The notes under the pieces were generated by a model. The model was not told the DNA's origin, searched no databases, and was given only the letters and a program-made list of their open reading frames with translations. This document shows positions 29,215 to 38,034 of a DNA stretch of 61,747 nt, piece after piece. The position numbers and the translations under genes were made by a program. The stretch lies in assembly GCA_016790695.1 (NCBI GenBank), contig JAEUOS010000067.1, positions 1 through 61,747 of the forward strand, given 5' to 3'. The first letter of the stretch is position 1. Each line of letters starts with the position of its first letter. This DNA comes from Burkholderiales bacterium. Its GTDB lineage: Bacteria; Pseudomonadota; Gammaproteobacteria; Burkholderiales; JAEUOS01.

Positions 29215-30421
29215 CCGGGCCGGCCGCGATCAGCGCCAGCGCCCCCAGCGCCAGCAGCGACAGGCCGGCCGACAGGAGCAGTGCCGCCCCGCCGCCGCGC
29301 GCCTCGAGCAGCAGCCCGAACGCATAGGGCGCGAGCGCCTGCAGCGCGCGCGCACCGACCGACAGGTAGCCCTGCTGCAGCCCGTAGCCGGCCGCGCCGA
29401 ACAGGGCCAGCGGCAGCGTGCCCTTGGCGATGGTGATCATGCCGTTGCCCGCGCCGTGCAGGATCGCGAACACCGCCGCGGCCAGCGGCGGCCCGCCGAG
29501 GCCGAGCAGCACCAGCGCCCCGAGCGGATGCAGCGCGGTCGCCACCCGCGCCGCCGCCAGCGGGTGGTACTTCAGGCGGCTGGCGGCGGCGAACTCCGCG
29601 AATCGCGCCGCGACCTGGGCCGGGCCGAGCAGCGCCGCCGCCATCACCGCCGCCGCGGCGCCCGCGCCCATCGCGGCCAGCAGCCCCGGCAGATGGGCCG
29701 CCATTGCCGAGGTGACGAAGGCCGTCACCGCGAAATAGAGTGCGAGCAGCCAGGCGGTGCGGCGGCGCGCGGCACCGACGCCCGCGGCGGGAGCCTCGGG
29801 CGGCGCCGCCGCGCCGCCGGCCGCCGCGGCGCGGCGCACGCGCGGCAGGAAGCCGAGGTGCAGCGGCAGGCCCACGACCAGATGCAGCGCCGCCCACGTC
29901 AGGCAGGCGCCGCGCCAGCCGACGAGCGCGTCGAGCGCGGCGGTCATCGGCCACCCCACCGTCGAGGCGAAGCCGGCAATGAGCGTGATGCCGGTGATCG
30001 GCTTGCGCGCCGCGACGCCGTAGATGCGCACCAGCGCGGCGAACGCGGTGTCGTACAGGCCGAGCGCCATGCCGGCACCGATCACGCACCAGGCGCCGTA
30101 GACCATCCATGCCGACTGCGCCAGCGCCAGCAGGCCCAGGCCGGCCGCCAGGATCAGGTTCGACGCGGCGAGGACGCCGCGCCCGCCGTGCCGGTCGATC
30201 GCGCGCCCGGCGGCCGGGCCGAGGACGGCGGTGACCAGCAGCGCGACCGAGAATGCGCCGAACACCGCCGCGCGCGACATGCCGAGTTCGCGGGCGATCG
30301 GCGAGGCGAGGATCGCCGGCAGATAGGTCGACGACGCCCACGCCAGGGTCTGCGCGGTTCCCAGCGCGGCAACGATGGCAAAGGGGCGGGGCAGCGGATC
30401 GCCGGCGGCGGCCGAAGGCAT
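29195..30421 (-). CDS. Major facilitator superfamily transporter
   Basis: The 408-residue inner-membrane protein has twelve predicted hydrophobic segments. Cytoplasmic loops fit MFS: GRAIDRHGGRGVL between segments 2 and 3, and an Ala/Pro-rich central loop near residues 190-215. The substrate is unknown. The DRHGGR loop and overall layout resemble monocarboxylate or multidrug MFS groups, but I cannot decide. The ATG at 30421 is followed by a short Pro-rich start and then the first membrane segment. Confidence 0.85.
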   Translation of the reverse strand: MPSAAAGDPLPRPFAIVAALGTAQTLAWASSTYLPAILASPIARELGMSRAAVFGAFSVALLVTAVLGPAAGRAIDRHGGRGVLAASNLILAAGLGLLALAQSAWMVYGAWCVIGAGMALGLYDTAFAALVRIYGVAARKPITGITLIAGFASTVGWPMTAALDALVGWRGACLTWAALHLVVGLPLHLGFLPRVRRAAAAGGAAAPPEAPAAGVGAARRRTAWLLALYFAVTAFVTSAMAAHLPGLLAAMGAGAAAAVMAAALLGPAQVAARFAEFAAASRLKYHPLAAARVATALHPLGALVLLGLGGPPLAAAVFAILHGAGNGMITIAKGTLPLALFGAAGYGLQQGYLSVGARALQALAPYAFGLLLEARGGGAALLLSAGLSLLALGALALIAAGPVRTSGR

Positions 30422-30456
30422 GGCCCCGCAGTATGCCGCAAGCCGGCGGCGCGCCC

Positions 30457-30756
30457 CTACAGGCCCAGGATGCGGCCGATCTCGGTCAGGTAGACGCTCT
30501 CGCGGACGACCTCGCCGCGCACCGCCTGCGCCGCCTCGCGGACCGCATGCAGGCCGTCGGCCACCCAGTGGTGGCGCGGGCGCGGCGATTCGATCAGGCT
30601 CTTGAGCGTGAGCACCTCCTCGCGCAGGTCGTCGATGCCGGGCTCGTCCGGGCTGGCGCGCGCCACCTCCGCCTCGAGGTCGGCCACCAGGCGCTGCACG
30701 CGCGCCAGGTCCAGGTGGGTGCCGGATCCGGCGGGTCGGTCTTGATCTGTCGTCAT
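30457..30756 (-). CDS. Small helical protein of unknown function
   Basis: This 99-residue acidic protein has no leader or membrane segment. Its first 60 residues are helical and charged (LDLARVQRLVADLEAEVARA, then LREEVLTLKSLIES). The C-terminal part contains HHWVADGLHAVREAAQAVRGEVV. It loosely recalls small DUF4404-type proteins, but I would not assign it. The second ATG (30756) is preferred over the one at 30771 because GGGAG lies 8 nt before it. It may be co-transcribed upstream of the MFS gene (35 bp). Confidence 0.6.
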   Translation of the reverse strand: MTTDQDRPAGSGTHLDLARVQRLVADLEAEVARASPDEPGIDDLREEVLTLKSLIESPRPRHHWVADGLHAVREAAQAVRGEVVRESVYLTEIGRILGL

Positions 30757-30813
30757 CGCTCGTTCTCCCATGTCAGCCCTTCGCGGCGCGGCGCCGCACC
30801 CGCGGCGCCGCCG

Positions 30814-31740
30814 TCACCCCAGCCATCCGATGCCCGCCGCGAGCAGCGCCGCCACCGCGGCGTTGAGCCCGATGGTCGAGCGCAGCAGCGCATTGAATGC
30901 GGCACCGTCGCGCGCGTCTGCCGCGCGTGCGGCGAGCACCCCGGCGTACGGCGCCGCGGCCAGCGCCGGCAAGGGCGCCGCCGCCGCCGTGAGCGCCGCC
31001 CACGCGAGCGCGATGCCGAACGGCAGCGCCAGCAGCGCGCGAATCTGGGCGCGCGCGAACGCCGGGCCGCGACGCACCGCCAGCGTGCGCCTGCCGGCCG
31101 CGCGATCGGTCGGCGCGTCGCGCGCATTGTTGATTGCGAGCACCGCGGCGGCCAGGCAGCCGAGCATCACCCCCGCGGCGAGCGCCGCGCCGTGCAGGGC
31201 GCCGTCGTGCAGGTAGGCGGCGCCGCCCGCGGCCACCGGACCGAAGAACGCCAGCACGAGCCACTCGCCGCCGCCGCCATACGCGATCGGCCGCGGCCCC
31301 GCGGTGTAGGCGATGCCGCAGGCGACGGCCGCGGCACCGATGACGACGACGGGCCAGCCGCCGATCCGCGCCAGCGCCGCGCCGGCGACGAGCGCGACGG
31401 CGAAGCACAGCGCCGCCGCGCGGTCGAGCGCGCTCGCGCTCAGCCATCCCGAGGCCGCCGCGCGCGGCGGTCCGCGCCGCGCCGGGCCGTCGGCGCCGCG
31501 GCGCCAGTCGCCCGCATCGTTGACCAGGTTGGTGCCGGCCTGGATCGCCACCACCGCGGCCAGCGTGAGCACGGCGGTGCCGAATGAAAGTTCGCCGCCG
31601 GCCGCGCGCACCGCGGCCCACGCCGGCGCGAGCGGCGCGAGCCCCAACAGCAGCGTGCGCGGGCGCAGCGCGACCAGCCAGGCGCGCAGCCGCAGCGCCG
31701 GCCACCCGGTTCCGAGAGCCTCCATGGCCGCATCATGCAT
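30814..31740 (-). CDS. UbiA-superfamily prenyltransferase, MenA-like
   Basis: The 308-residue protein has about eight membrane segments and two Asp-rich motifs: NLVNDAGD (71-78) and NNARDAPTDRAAGRRTLAV near residue 203. The second motif, with NNxRDxxTDxxAGxRTLAV, is typical of 1,4-dihydroxy-2-naphthoate prenyltransferase (MenA) rather than UbiA. Menaquinone synthesis would be unusual here if this is a ubiquinone-using aerobe, and no other men gene is visible. Another aromatic acceptor is therefore possible. ATG 31740 or 31725 could be the start. Confidence 0.82.
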   Translation of the reverse strand: MHDAAMEALGTGWPALRLRAWLVALRPRTLLLGLAPLAPAWAAVRAAGGELSFGTAVLTLAAVVAIQAGTNLVNDAGDWRRGADGPARRGPPRAAASGWLSASALDRAAALCFAVALVAGAALARIGGWPVVVIGAAAVACGIAYTAGPRPIAYGGGGEWLVLAFFGPVAAGGAAYLHDGALHGAALAAGVMLGCLAAAVLAINNARDAPTDRAAGRRTLAVRRGPAFARAQIRALLALPFGIALAWAALTAAAAPLPALAAAPYAGVLAARAADARDGAAFNALLRSTIGLNAAVAALLAAGIGWLG

Positions 31741-31782
31741 CGAAGAACGCCGGCGCGCTTGACGCCGGTCAAGCGCGGCGCC

Positions 31783-32235
31783 TCAGGCCGACGGCGCGAC
31801 GCCCTCGGGCGGCGGGATGTTGACCATCATCCAGAACATGCCCAGGCGCGCGGTGGCGAGCAGGAATTCCTCGAAGGCGACCGGCTTGCGCGTGTAGGCA
31901 TTCGCGCCCAGCGCATAGCTGTCGATCACGTCCTGCTCCTCCTTCGACGTGGTGAGCACGACCGCCGGCATCAGGCGCGTGCGCGCGTCGGCGCGCACGC
32001 GGCGCAGCACGTCGAGGCCCGGGATCTTCGGCAGGTTCAGGTCGAGGATCATGAGCGCGGGCAGCGGATCGTCGTTGCCCGCGTACGCGCCGGTCTTGAA
32101 CAGGTAGTCGAGCGCCTGCGCGCCGTCGGTCGCGACGACGACCCGGTTGACGATGTTGCAGCGCTTGAACGCGCGCAGCGTGAGGTCGATGTCGTCGTCG
32201 TTGTCCTCGACCAGCAGGATGGTTCCCTGACTCAT
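31783..32235 (-). CDS. Rcp1-like single-domain response regulator
   Basis: The 150-residue CheY-like receiver has acidic residues in LLVEDNDDD, the phospho-acceptor Asp65 in LMILDLNLPK, Thr in LTTS and Lys in TRKP. There is no output domain. The DLNLPK segment and the YALGANAYTRKPV ending match Rcp1-type regulators that pair with phytochrome-like kinases. Its ATG overlaps the stop of the histidine kinase gene by 4 bp (ATGA, 32232-32235), so the two proteins are made together and almost certainly form a pair. Confidence 0.92.
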   Translation of the reverse strand: MSQGTILLVEDNDDDIDLTLRAFKRCNIVNRVVVATDGAQALDYLFKTGAYAGNDDPLPALMILDLNLPKIPGLDVLRRVRADARTRLMPAVVLTTSKEEQDVIDSYALGANAYTRKPVAFEEFLLATARLGMFWMMVNIPPPEGVAPSA

Positions 32236-35200
32236 CGACCCGCTCCACCTTCACCGAAACTGACCATGAACGTCGCGCCCGCGCCCGGCTCGCCGTGGGC
32301 GGCCACCTGCCCGCCATGCCGCACGACGATGCGGTGCACGGTGGCGAGACCCACCCCGGTACCTTCGAACTGCGATTGCGAATGCAGGCGCTGGAATGGC
32401 CGAAACAGCCGGTCGGAGTATGTCATATCGAAGCCCGCGCCGTTGTCGCGCACGAAGAACTGACAGTCCCGGCCGCGCACCGGGCCGCGGCCGACCTCGA
32501 TGACCGGCACGGCGGTGCCGCGCGTGTACTTCCAGGCGTTTCCGAGCAGGTTCTCCAGCACCACCCGCGTCAGCCCGGGATCGGCGTCGACGACGATGCC
32601 GGGGTCGATGCGCCATTGCACCGCGCGCGCGGGATCGTTCGCGCGCAGTTCGGCCGCGACGTCGGCGGCAAGCGCCGAGACGTCGACCGGCTCGCGCCGC
32701 ATCGGCACCCGCGTCACCCGCGCCAGGCCGAGCAGGTCGTCGATCAGGTTGCCCATGCGCTGGATGCCGCGCCGGATGCGCTCCAGGTGCGCGCGGCCCT
32801 CGGCATCGAGCCGCGCGGCATGCTCCTCGAGCAGCAGGTTGCTGTAGCCGTCGATGCCGCGCAGCGGCGTGCGCAGGTCGTGCGACACCGAGTGCGCGAA
32901 GGCGTCGAGCTCGCGGTTGGCGGCCTCGAGCTCGGCGGTGCGCTCGCGCACCCGGCGCTCGAGGCTCTCGTTGAGCTCGCGGATGCGCTGCGCGTCCTCC
33001 ACCTCGCGCGTCACGTCCATCGACATCATCAGCACGCAGGTCTCGCCGCCGATCGACAGGCGCCGCACCCAGCTGCGCGCGGTCAGCACGCGGCCGTCCT
33101 TGCGCCGCGCCAGGAACTCGATGCCGTCCGCCCGGCCGTCGGCGTCGAGCGCGGCGCGCAGGCGCCCGCGGTCCGCCGGGTCGACATAGGTGTTGATCTC
33201 CGCCAGGCCGCGGCCGACCGCCTCCTCGCGCGCATACCCCATCGTCGCCACCCAGGCCGGATTGACGTCGATGCGCAGGCCGTCGCTCTCGCGCCCCAGC
33301 GAGAACGGCACCGGGCAGGCCTCGAAGATCGCGCGGAAGCGCGCCTCGGATTCCTTCAGGCCGTCGTAGGCGCGCACCAGCTCGGTGATGTCGTTGAGCA
33401 GCACGAACGAGCCAAGATAGACGCCGGCGGCATCCATGTGCGGCACGCGGCGGATGTCGAAGGCGACGCGCCCGCGTCCGGGGTAGTCGATGCTGGTCGA
33501 GTAGCGCACCGTCTCGCCGGCGCGCGAACGCTGGTAGGGCTCGGCGCCGGCGCGGCGCCCTTCCGGGCTCATCAGGTCGGTCTCGCGGCGCCCGACGATG
33601 GTGTGCGGCGTCAGCCCGTGGAATGCGGCGTAGCGCTCGTTGCTGAAGCGGCAGATGCCGTCCGCATCCATGTAGGCGATCATCGCCGGCACGTTGTCGA
33701 CGATCAGGCGCAGCTGCTGCTCGCGGTCGCGCAGCGCCTGCTGGGCCCGCACCTGCGCGCTCACGTCGCGGCCGATCCCGTGGTAGCCCACGAACCGCCC
33801 GTCGGGATCGAACTGCGGCCGGCCGCTCACCGTGGCCCAGAAGACGCGACCGTCGGGGCTGCGCCGCTGCAGCAGCAGGTCGCGGAATTCCTCGCGCCGG
33901 TCGAGCAGCCGGCGATGCGCGTCCCAGTCCTCCTCGCGCATGTTGAGGAAGCCCATCTCCCAGCGCGCCTTGCCGTAGTCGGCTTCCGGCGGCAGGCCCA
34001 TCTGCGCCAGGACCAGCCCTTCGCGGTAGGTGAACCGATAGGACGCGTCCTGGCGCCAGTACCAGTCGGCCGTCAGTTCCACCATGGCGCGGTACTGCGC
34101 GCGCTCGGCCTCGCGCGCGGCCTCGGCGCGCCGCGCGACGGTGATGTCGCGCCCGGTGCCCCGGTACCCCGTGAAGGTGCCGTCGTGCGCATGCACCGGC
34201 CGCCCGCTGACCTCCGACCAGCGCACCTCGCCAGACGGCAGGACGACCTGGTAGACCAGCCCGGCGAAGGCTTCGCGCCGCGCCAGCTGCTCGCGATGCG
34301 CGCGCCAGCCCGCCTCGTCGATGCCGGCGATCTCCAGCTCCCAGCGGCGCCTGCCGAGGATGTGGTCGAGGCCGAGCCAGCCCTTGCCCTGGTCCTTGCC
34401 CGAGACCCAGGTGAAGCGCAACTCGGCATCCTGCTCCCAGAACCAGTCCGAGGCCAGCTCGGCCAGGTCCTGGAAGCGCTCGCGCTCGCGCCGCAGCGCC
34501 TCCTCGGCCTGCTCGCGCGCATCGAGCAGGGCGTTGAACTGCGATGCCGCGTCGTGCAGCTCGGCCGGCCCCTCGGGCTGCAGGCGCAGCCGCGCGCGGC
34601 CGCTCGCCGACGCCTGCGCCGCGGCGGCCAGCGCGCGGATCGGCGCGCTGATGCGCCGGCCCAGGCGCAAGCCGAGGATCAATGCCAGGCCGAGACCGGC
34701 GGCGCCCGCGGCGGCCGCGATCCGTGCATCGCGATAGGTCGACGCGTACGCCGCCGCGCGCGGCATGCCCGCATAGGCGATCCAGTCGGTGCCGCGCACC
34801 GGGCTCGCCGCGTAGAGCCGCGCCTGGCCGTCCAGGCCCTCGCCTTCGACCAGGCCCGCGCCGGCGGCGAGAAGGCGCTGCATCACCTCGCGCGCGCCGA
34901 CTTCCCGCCCGATCCAGGCGGCGGCATCGTCGCTGCGCCAGACCTGCACGCCGTCGCGATCGATGATGCCGAGCACCGTGCCTTCGAGTTGCGCCATCCC
35001 GACCGCGAGCGGACGGTAGGCGAGCAGGTCGAACGGCAGCACCACGGCGCCGAGGGCGTCGCCCCCGCCATCGCGCACGCTCTGGGCGAACGCCACCACC
35101 GGCCGTCCGGTCAGGATCCCGGGAAAGGGCTTGCTGACGGACATCTCGCGGCCCCGCATCGCGGCCTGGAACCAGGACGTGTGGCCGATGCGGATGTCCT

Positions 35201-35573
35201 GCCCGCGCGCGCGGTCGCGGCTCGAGCACACCAGGCGGCCGTCGGCACTGAACGCGGCGACGGTCGCGTACTGGGCGAACAGCTCGTGCAGGCCGGCAAG
35301 CAGCACGCGATCGCAGGACGTCGCATCGAACGCGCGCACCTGCTCGCGCGCCCCGAGCAGCTTGATCAGTTCGCGCGAGCGCTCGACCACCTGCGCGGCA
35401 TCCATCGCGACGGCCTGCGCCAGCGACAGGGCGCGCGCCTCCGCGAACTCGCGCTCATGGGCGAAATGGCGGTAGGCCTGCCACGCGTACACGGCCGCCA
35501 GCGGCAGCGTCAGCACCGCCGCCATCGCGATCACGGTGCCGCGGATGCTGCCGGCACGTCGCGCCGGCGTCAC
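32232..35573 (-). CDS. Membrane histidine kinase with periplasmic sensor and four PAS domains
   Basis: The 1113-residue sensor has a first membrane segment (about 11-31) and a Cache-like periplasmic domain (35-280). A second membrane segment (about 285-303) is followed by a HAMP-like linker, then four PAS domains (about 365-470, 490-600, 615-735 and 745-865). A short coiled coil leads to HisKA with SHDLRTPLRG (His near 896) and a HATPase domain (965-1110) with N box ENLLGNAWKY and DNGAGFD. PAS1 and PAS2 share a DWFWEQD/DWYWRQD start. GTG 35573 is the start. The ligand is unknown. Confidence 0.92.
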   Translation of the reverse strand: MTPARRAGSIRGTVIAMAAVLTLPLAAVYAWQAYRHFAHEREFAEARALSLAQAVAMDAAQVVERSRELIKLLGAREQVRAFDATSCDRVLLAGLHELFAQYATVAAFSADGRLVCSSRDRARGQDIRIGHTSWFQAAMRGREMSVSKPFPGILTGRPVVAFAQSVRDGGGDALGAVVLPFDLLAYRPLAVGMAQLEGTVLGIIDRDGVQVWRSDDAAAWIGREVGAREVMQRLLAAGAGLVEGEGLDGQARLYAASPVRGTDWIAYAGMPRAAAYASTYRDARIAAAAGAAGLGLALILGLRLGRRISAPIRALAAAAQASASGRARLRLQPEGPAELHDAASQFNALLDAREQAEEALRRERERFQDLAELASDWFWEQDAELRFTWVSGKDQGKGWLGLDHILGRRRWELEIAGIDEAGWRAHREQLARREAFAGLVYQVVLPSGEVRWSEVSGRPVHAHDGTFTGYRGTGRDITVARRAEAAREAERAQYRAMVELTADWYWRQDASYRFTYREGLVLAQMGLPPEADYGKARWEMGFLNMREEDWDAHRRLLDRREEFRDLLLQRRSPDGRVFWATVSGRPQFDPDGRFVGYHGIGRDVSAQVRAQQALRDREQQLRLIVDNVPAMIAYMDADGICRFSNERYAAFHGLTPHTIVGRRETDLMSPEGRRAGAEPYQRSRAGETVRYSTSIDYPGRGRVAFDIRRVPHMDAAGVYLGSFVLLNDITELVRAYDGLKESEARFRAIFEACPVPFSLGRESDGLRIDVNPAWVATMGYAREEAVGRGLAEINTYVDPADRGRLRAALDADGRADGIEFLARRKDGRVLTARSWVRRLSIGGETCVLMMSMDVTREVEDAQRIRELNESLERRVRERTAELEAANRELDAFAHSVSHDLRTPLRGIDGYSNLLLEEHAARLDAEGRAHLERIRRGIQRMGNLIDDLLGLARVTRVPMRREPVDVSALAADVAAELRANDPARAVQWRIDPGIVVDADPGLTRVVLENLLGNAWKYTRGTAVPVIEVGRGPVRGRDCQFFVRDNGAGFDMTYSDRLFRPFQRLHSQSQFEGTGVGLATVHRIVVRHGGQVAAHGEPGAGATFMVSFGEGGAGR

Positions 35574-35621
35574 CGCGCTCCCCGTGGGCCGCCGCCGGCG
35601 CGCCGCGGTCGGAACATCGCC

Positions 35622-36644
35622 TCAGGCCCAGCCGCTGAGAACGATCTTGCCGATGCTGCGCCCCGCTTCGACCTGCGCGTGCGCCGCGCGCAGGGTCGCC
35701 GCGCTGATCGGCGCGCGGACATCGGTGGCGGTGGCGCGCACGATGCCCTGGTCGACCAGGCGCGCCACCTCGTTGAGCAGGTGATGCTGCTCGACCATGT
35801 CGGCGGTGTCGTTGGCCGGCCGCGTGAACATGAACTCCCACGACACGCTGCAGCTCTTGCCCATCAGCGCGGAGACATCGACCGGGGCGTCGGCGCGGAT
35901 GATCGAGCAGATGCCGCCCTGCGGCGCGAGCAGCTGCGCGCATGCGCCGAAGTGGCGCGCCGCGTCGTTGGTGATCAGCACGTGGTCGACCTGGCGCCGG
36001 CCGAGGCCGCGCACCGCAGCGACCAGGTCGCCGGCGTGGTCGACCACGGCGGCGGCGCCGAGCTCCCGGCACCAGGCCGCCGACGCCGGCCGCGACGCCG
36101 TGGCGATGACGTCCAGCCCCGCGACCTTCGCGCCCAGCTGGATCGCGATCGACCCGACGCCACCGGCGCCGCCGACCACCAGCAGGGACTTGCGCGGCTG
36201 CGCGCGCGGCGGCGCCGCCACCCGCAGGCGGTCGAACAGCGATTCCCAGGCGGTGATCGCGGTCAGCGGCAGGGCGGCGGCGGCCGCGAAGTCGAGCGAT
36301 GCCGGCATGCGCCCGGCGATGCGCTCGTCGACCAGATGCAGCTGGCTGTTGCAGCCGTCGCGGCGCACGTCGCCCGCGTAGTAGACGCGATCGCCCGGCG
36401 CGAACAGGGTCACGGCCGCGCCGACGGCGCGCACCGTGCCCGCCGCATCGTAGCCGAGCACGCGCGCGCGGCCTGCAACGCGGCTCGCGACCAGACGCTG
36501 CTTGCAATCCAGCGGGTTGACCGAGACCGCCTCGACGGCGACCAGCAGGTCGCGCGGTCCGGGCGCCGGATCGTCGAGCTCGGCATCGGCGAAACAGCCC
36601 GGATCGGTCACCGGCAGCGGCCGCGGCACGACGACAGCCTTCAT
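35622..36644 (-). CDS. Zinc-independent MDR-family alcohol dehydrogenase/quinone reductase-like protein
   Basis: The 340-residue protein has the MDR layout with MKAVVVPRPLP at the start, SVNPLDCKQR, VLGYDAAGTVRAVG and the nucleotide site VVGGAGGVGSIAIQLGA. No catalytic or structural zinc cysteine set is present, so it is likely an NADPH-dependent quinone or enone reductase. It diverges from the RND efflux operon over a 127-bp spacer that holds TAAAGT on its own strand and TACACT on the other as possible -10 elements. The ATG at 36644 matches the usual MKAV start. Confidence 0.85.
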   Translation of the reverse strand: MKAVVVPRPLPVTDPGCFADAELDDPAPGPRDLLVAVEAVSVNPLDCKQRLVASRVAGRARVLGYDAAGTVRAVGAAVTLFAPGDRVYYAGDVRRDGCNSQLHLVDERIAGRMPASLDFAAAAALPLTAITAWESLFDRLRVAAPPRAQPRKSLLVVGGAGGVGSIAIQLGAKVAGLDVIATASRPASAAWCRELGAAAVVDHAGDLVAAVRGLGRRQVDHVLITNDAARHFGACAQLLAPQGGICSIIRADAPVDVSALMGKSCSVSWEFMFTRPANDTADMVEQHHLLNEVARLVDQGIVRATATDVRAPISAATLRAAHAQVEAGRSIGKIVLSGWA

Positions 36645-36771
36645 CACGACTCTCCGCAGGACAGGGAGCCCGCACTTTACCCCACGGCGCCGCCGCCGAT
36701 CGCGCCGCGCATTGCTACACTGCGACCTCGCCATCCACGCCGTCCGGGCGCGACGCCAGCCGCCCGTCACC

Positions 36772-38025
36772 ATGCCGCTCTCCCGACTGACCGCGTTCGC
36801 CGCCGCCGCGTCCGCACTGCTCGTCCTCTCCGGCTGCCAGCGCGCGGAGCCGCCGGCCGCGCCCGCCCCGCCGCCGCCCCCGGTCACGGTGATCGAGGTG
36901 GCGCCGCGCGAGGTGCCGGTGCTGGTCGAGGTCGTCGGCCGCACCGAAGGCTCGAAGGAGGTCGAAGTGCGCGCGCGCGTCTCGGGCGTGCTCGAGCGCA
37001 CGCTCTATGCCGAGGGCACGCCGGTGCGCGCCGGCACGCCGCTGTTCCAGATCGATCGTGCGCCGTTCGAGATCGCGCTGGCGCAGGCGCGCGCGGCGCT
37101 GGCCCAGGAGCGCTCGCGCAACGAGCAGGCCCAGCGCGAGGCGCAGCGCCTGGCCGACCTCGCGGCGCGGCGCGCCATCAGCCAGCGCGAGGCCGACGAC
37201 GCCGCATCGGCGCTGAAGACCTCGAACGCCGCGCTGCAGGCCGCCGAGGCACGGCAGCGCGAGGCCGAGCTCAATCTGTCCTACACCGCGATCCACGCGC
37301 CGATCGCCGGCATCAGCGGCCGCGCGCTGCGCTCCCAGGGCGCGCTGGTGACGGCGGGCAGCGAGTCGAGCCTGCTGACGACGATCGCGCAGACCCATCC
37401 GCTGTGGGTGCGCTTCGCCGTGTCCGAGGCCGAGCGCCAGCAACTGCGCGGCAGCGACGGCGGGCGCGGCAACGAGGTCCGCCTGCTGCTGCCCGACGGC
37501 CGCACCCACGCGGGTGCCGGGCGCGTCAACTTCGCCGCGTCCACCGTCGACACCCGCCTGGGCACGGTGCAGCTGCGCGCGGAGGTCGCCAACCCGGACC
37601 TGGCGCTCTTGCCGGGACAGTTCGTGCGGGTGCAGGTGGTGGCCGGGCGCCGCCAGGCGATGACGGTGCCGCAGAGCGCGGTGGCGCAGGGCGACCAGGG
37701 CCGCTTCGTATGGACGCTGGGCGCGGAGAACAAGGCCGTGCCGCGCCCGGTCGAGGCCGGCGCATGGCTCGGGCGCGACTGGATCATCGAGAAGGGCCTC
37801 GCCGCCGGCGATCGCGTGATCGTCGACAACCTGCTGCGCCTGCGCCCCGGCGTGGTGGTGCAGCCGCAGGCGCCGGGCGCGGCGCCGGCCGGCGCTGGCC
37901 CGACCAAGGGCGGCGGTCAGGACAAAGGCGCGGACAAGGCCGGCGCCCCGGACAAGGCCGGACCGCCGGCCAAGGGCGGGGCGCCCGGCGGTGACGCGGG
38001 CAGCGCGGCACGCAAGGCCGGCTAG
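36772..38025 (+). CDS. RND efflux periplasmic adaptor lipoprotein
   Basis: The 417-residue membrane fusion protein has a lipobox LSGC at residues 19-22. The lipoyl-like half motifs are VRARVSGVLERTLYAEG and YTAIHAPIAGISGRAL. A helical hairpin lies between them (about 95-175), and a beta-barrel domain follows. The C-terminal 40 residues are a low-complexity Gly/Lys/Asp/Ala/Pro tail with repeated DKAG/AKGG units, unlike AcrA or MexA. It bridges the inner-membrane pump and outer-membrane channel encoded next. The permease ATG follows 9 bp after the stop. Confidence 0.93.
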   Translation: MPLSRLTAFAAAASALLVLSGCQRAEPPAAPAPPPPPVTVIEVAPREVPVLVEVVGRTEGSKEVEVRARVSGVLERTLYAEGTPVRAGTPLFQIDRAPFEIALAQARAALAQERSRNEQAQREAQRLADLAARRAISQREADDAASALKTSNAALQAAEARQREAELNLSYTAIHAPIAGISGRALRSQGALVTAGSESSLLTTIAQTHPLWVRFAVSEAERQQLRGSDGGRGNEVRLLLPDGRTHAGAGRVNFAASTVDTRLGTVQLRAEVANPDLALLPGQFVRVQVVAGRRQAMTVPQSAVAQGDQGRFVWTLGAENKAVPRPVEAGAWLGRDWIIEKGLAAGDRVIVDNLLRLRPGVVVQPQAPGAAPAGAGPTKGGGQDKGADKAGAPDKAGPPAKGGAPGGDAGSAARKAG

Positions 38026-38034
38026 GGCCCCGCC

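Noticed and set aside
36654..37001. Upstream extension of the MDR oxidoreductase frame
   Set aside because: The extension runs across the divergent promoter region and into the RND adaptor gene. ATG 36644 gives the usual MKAV start.
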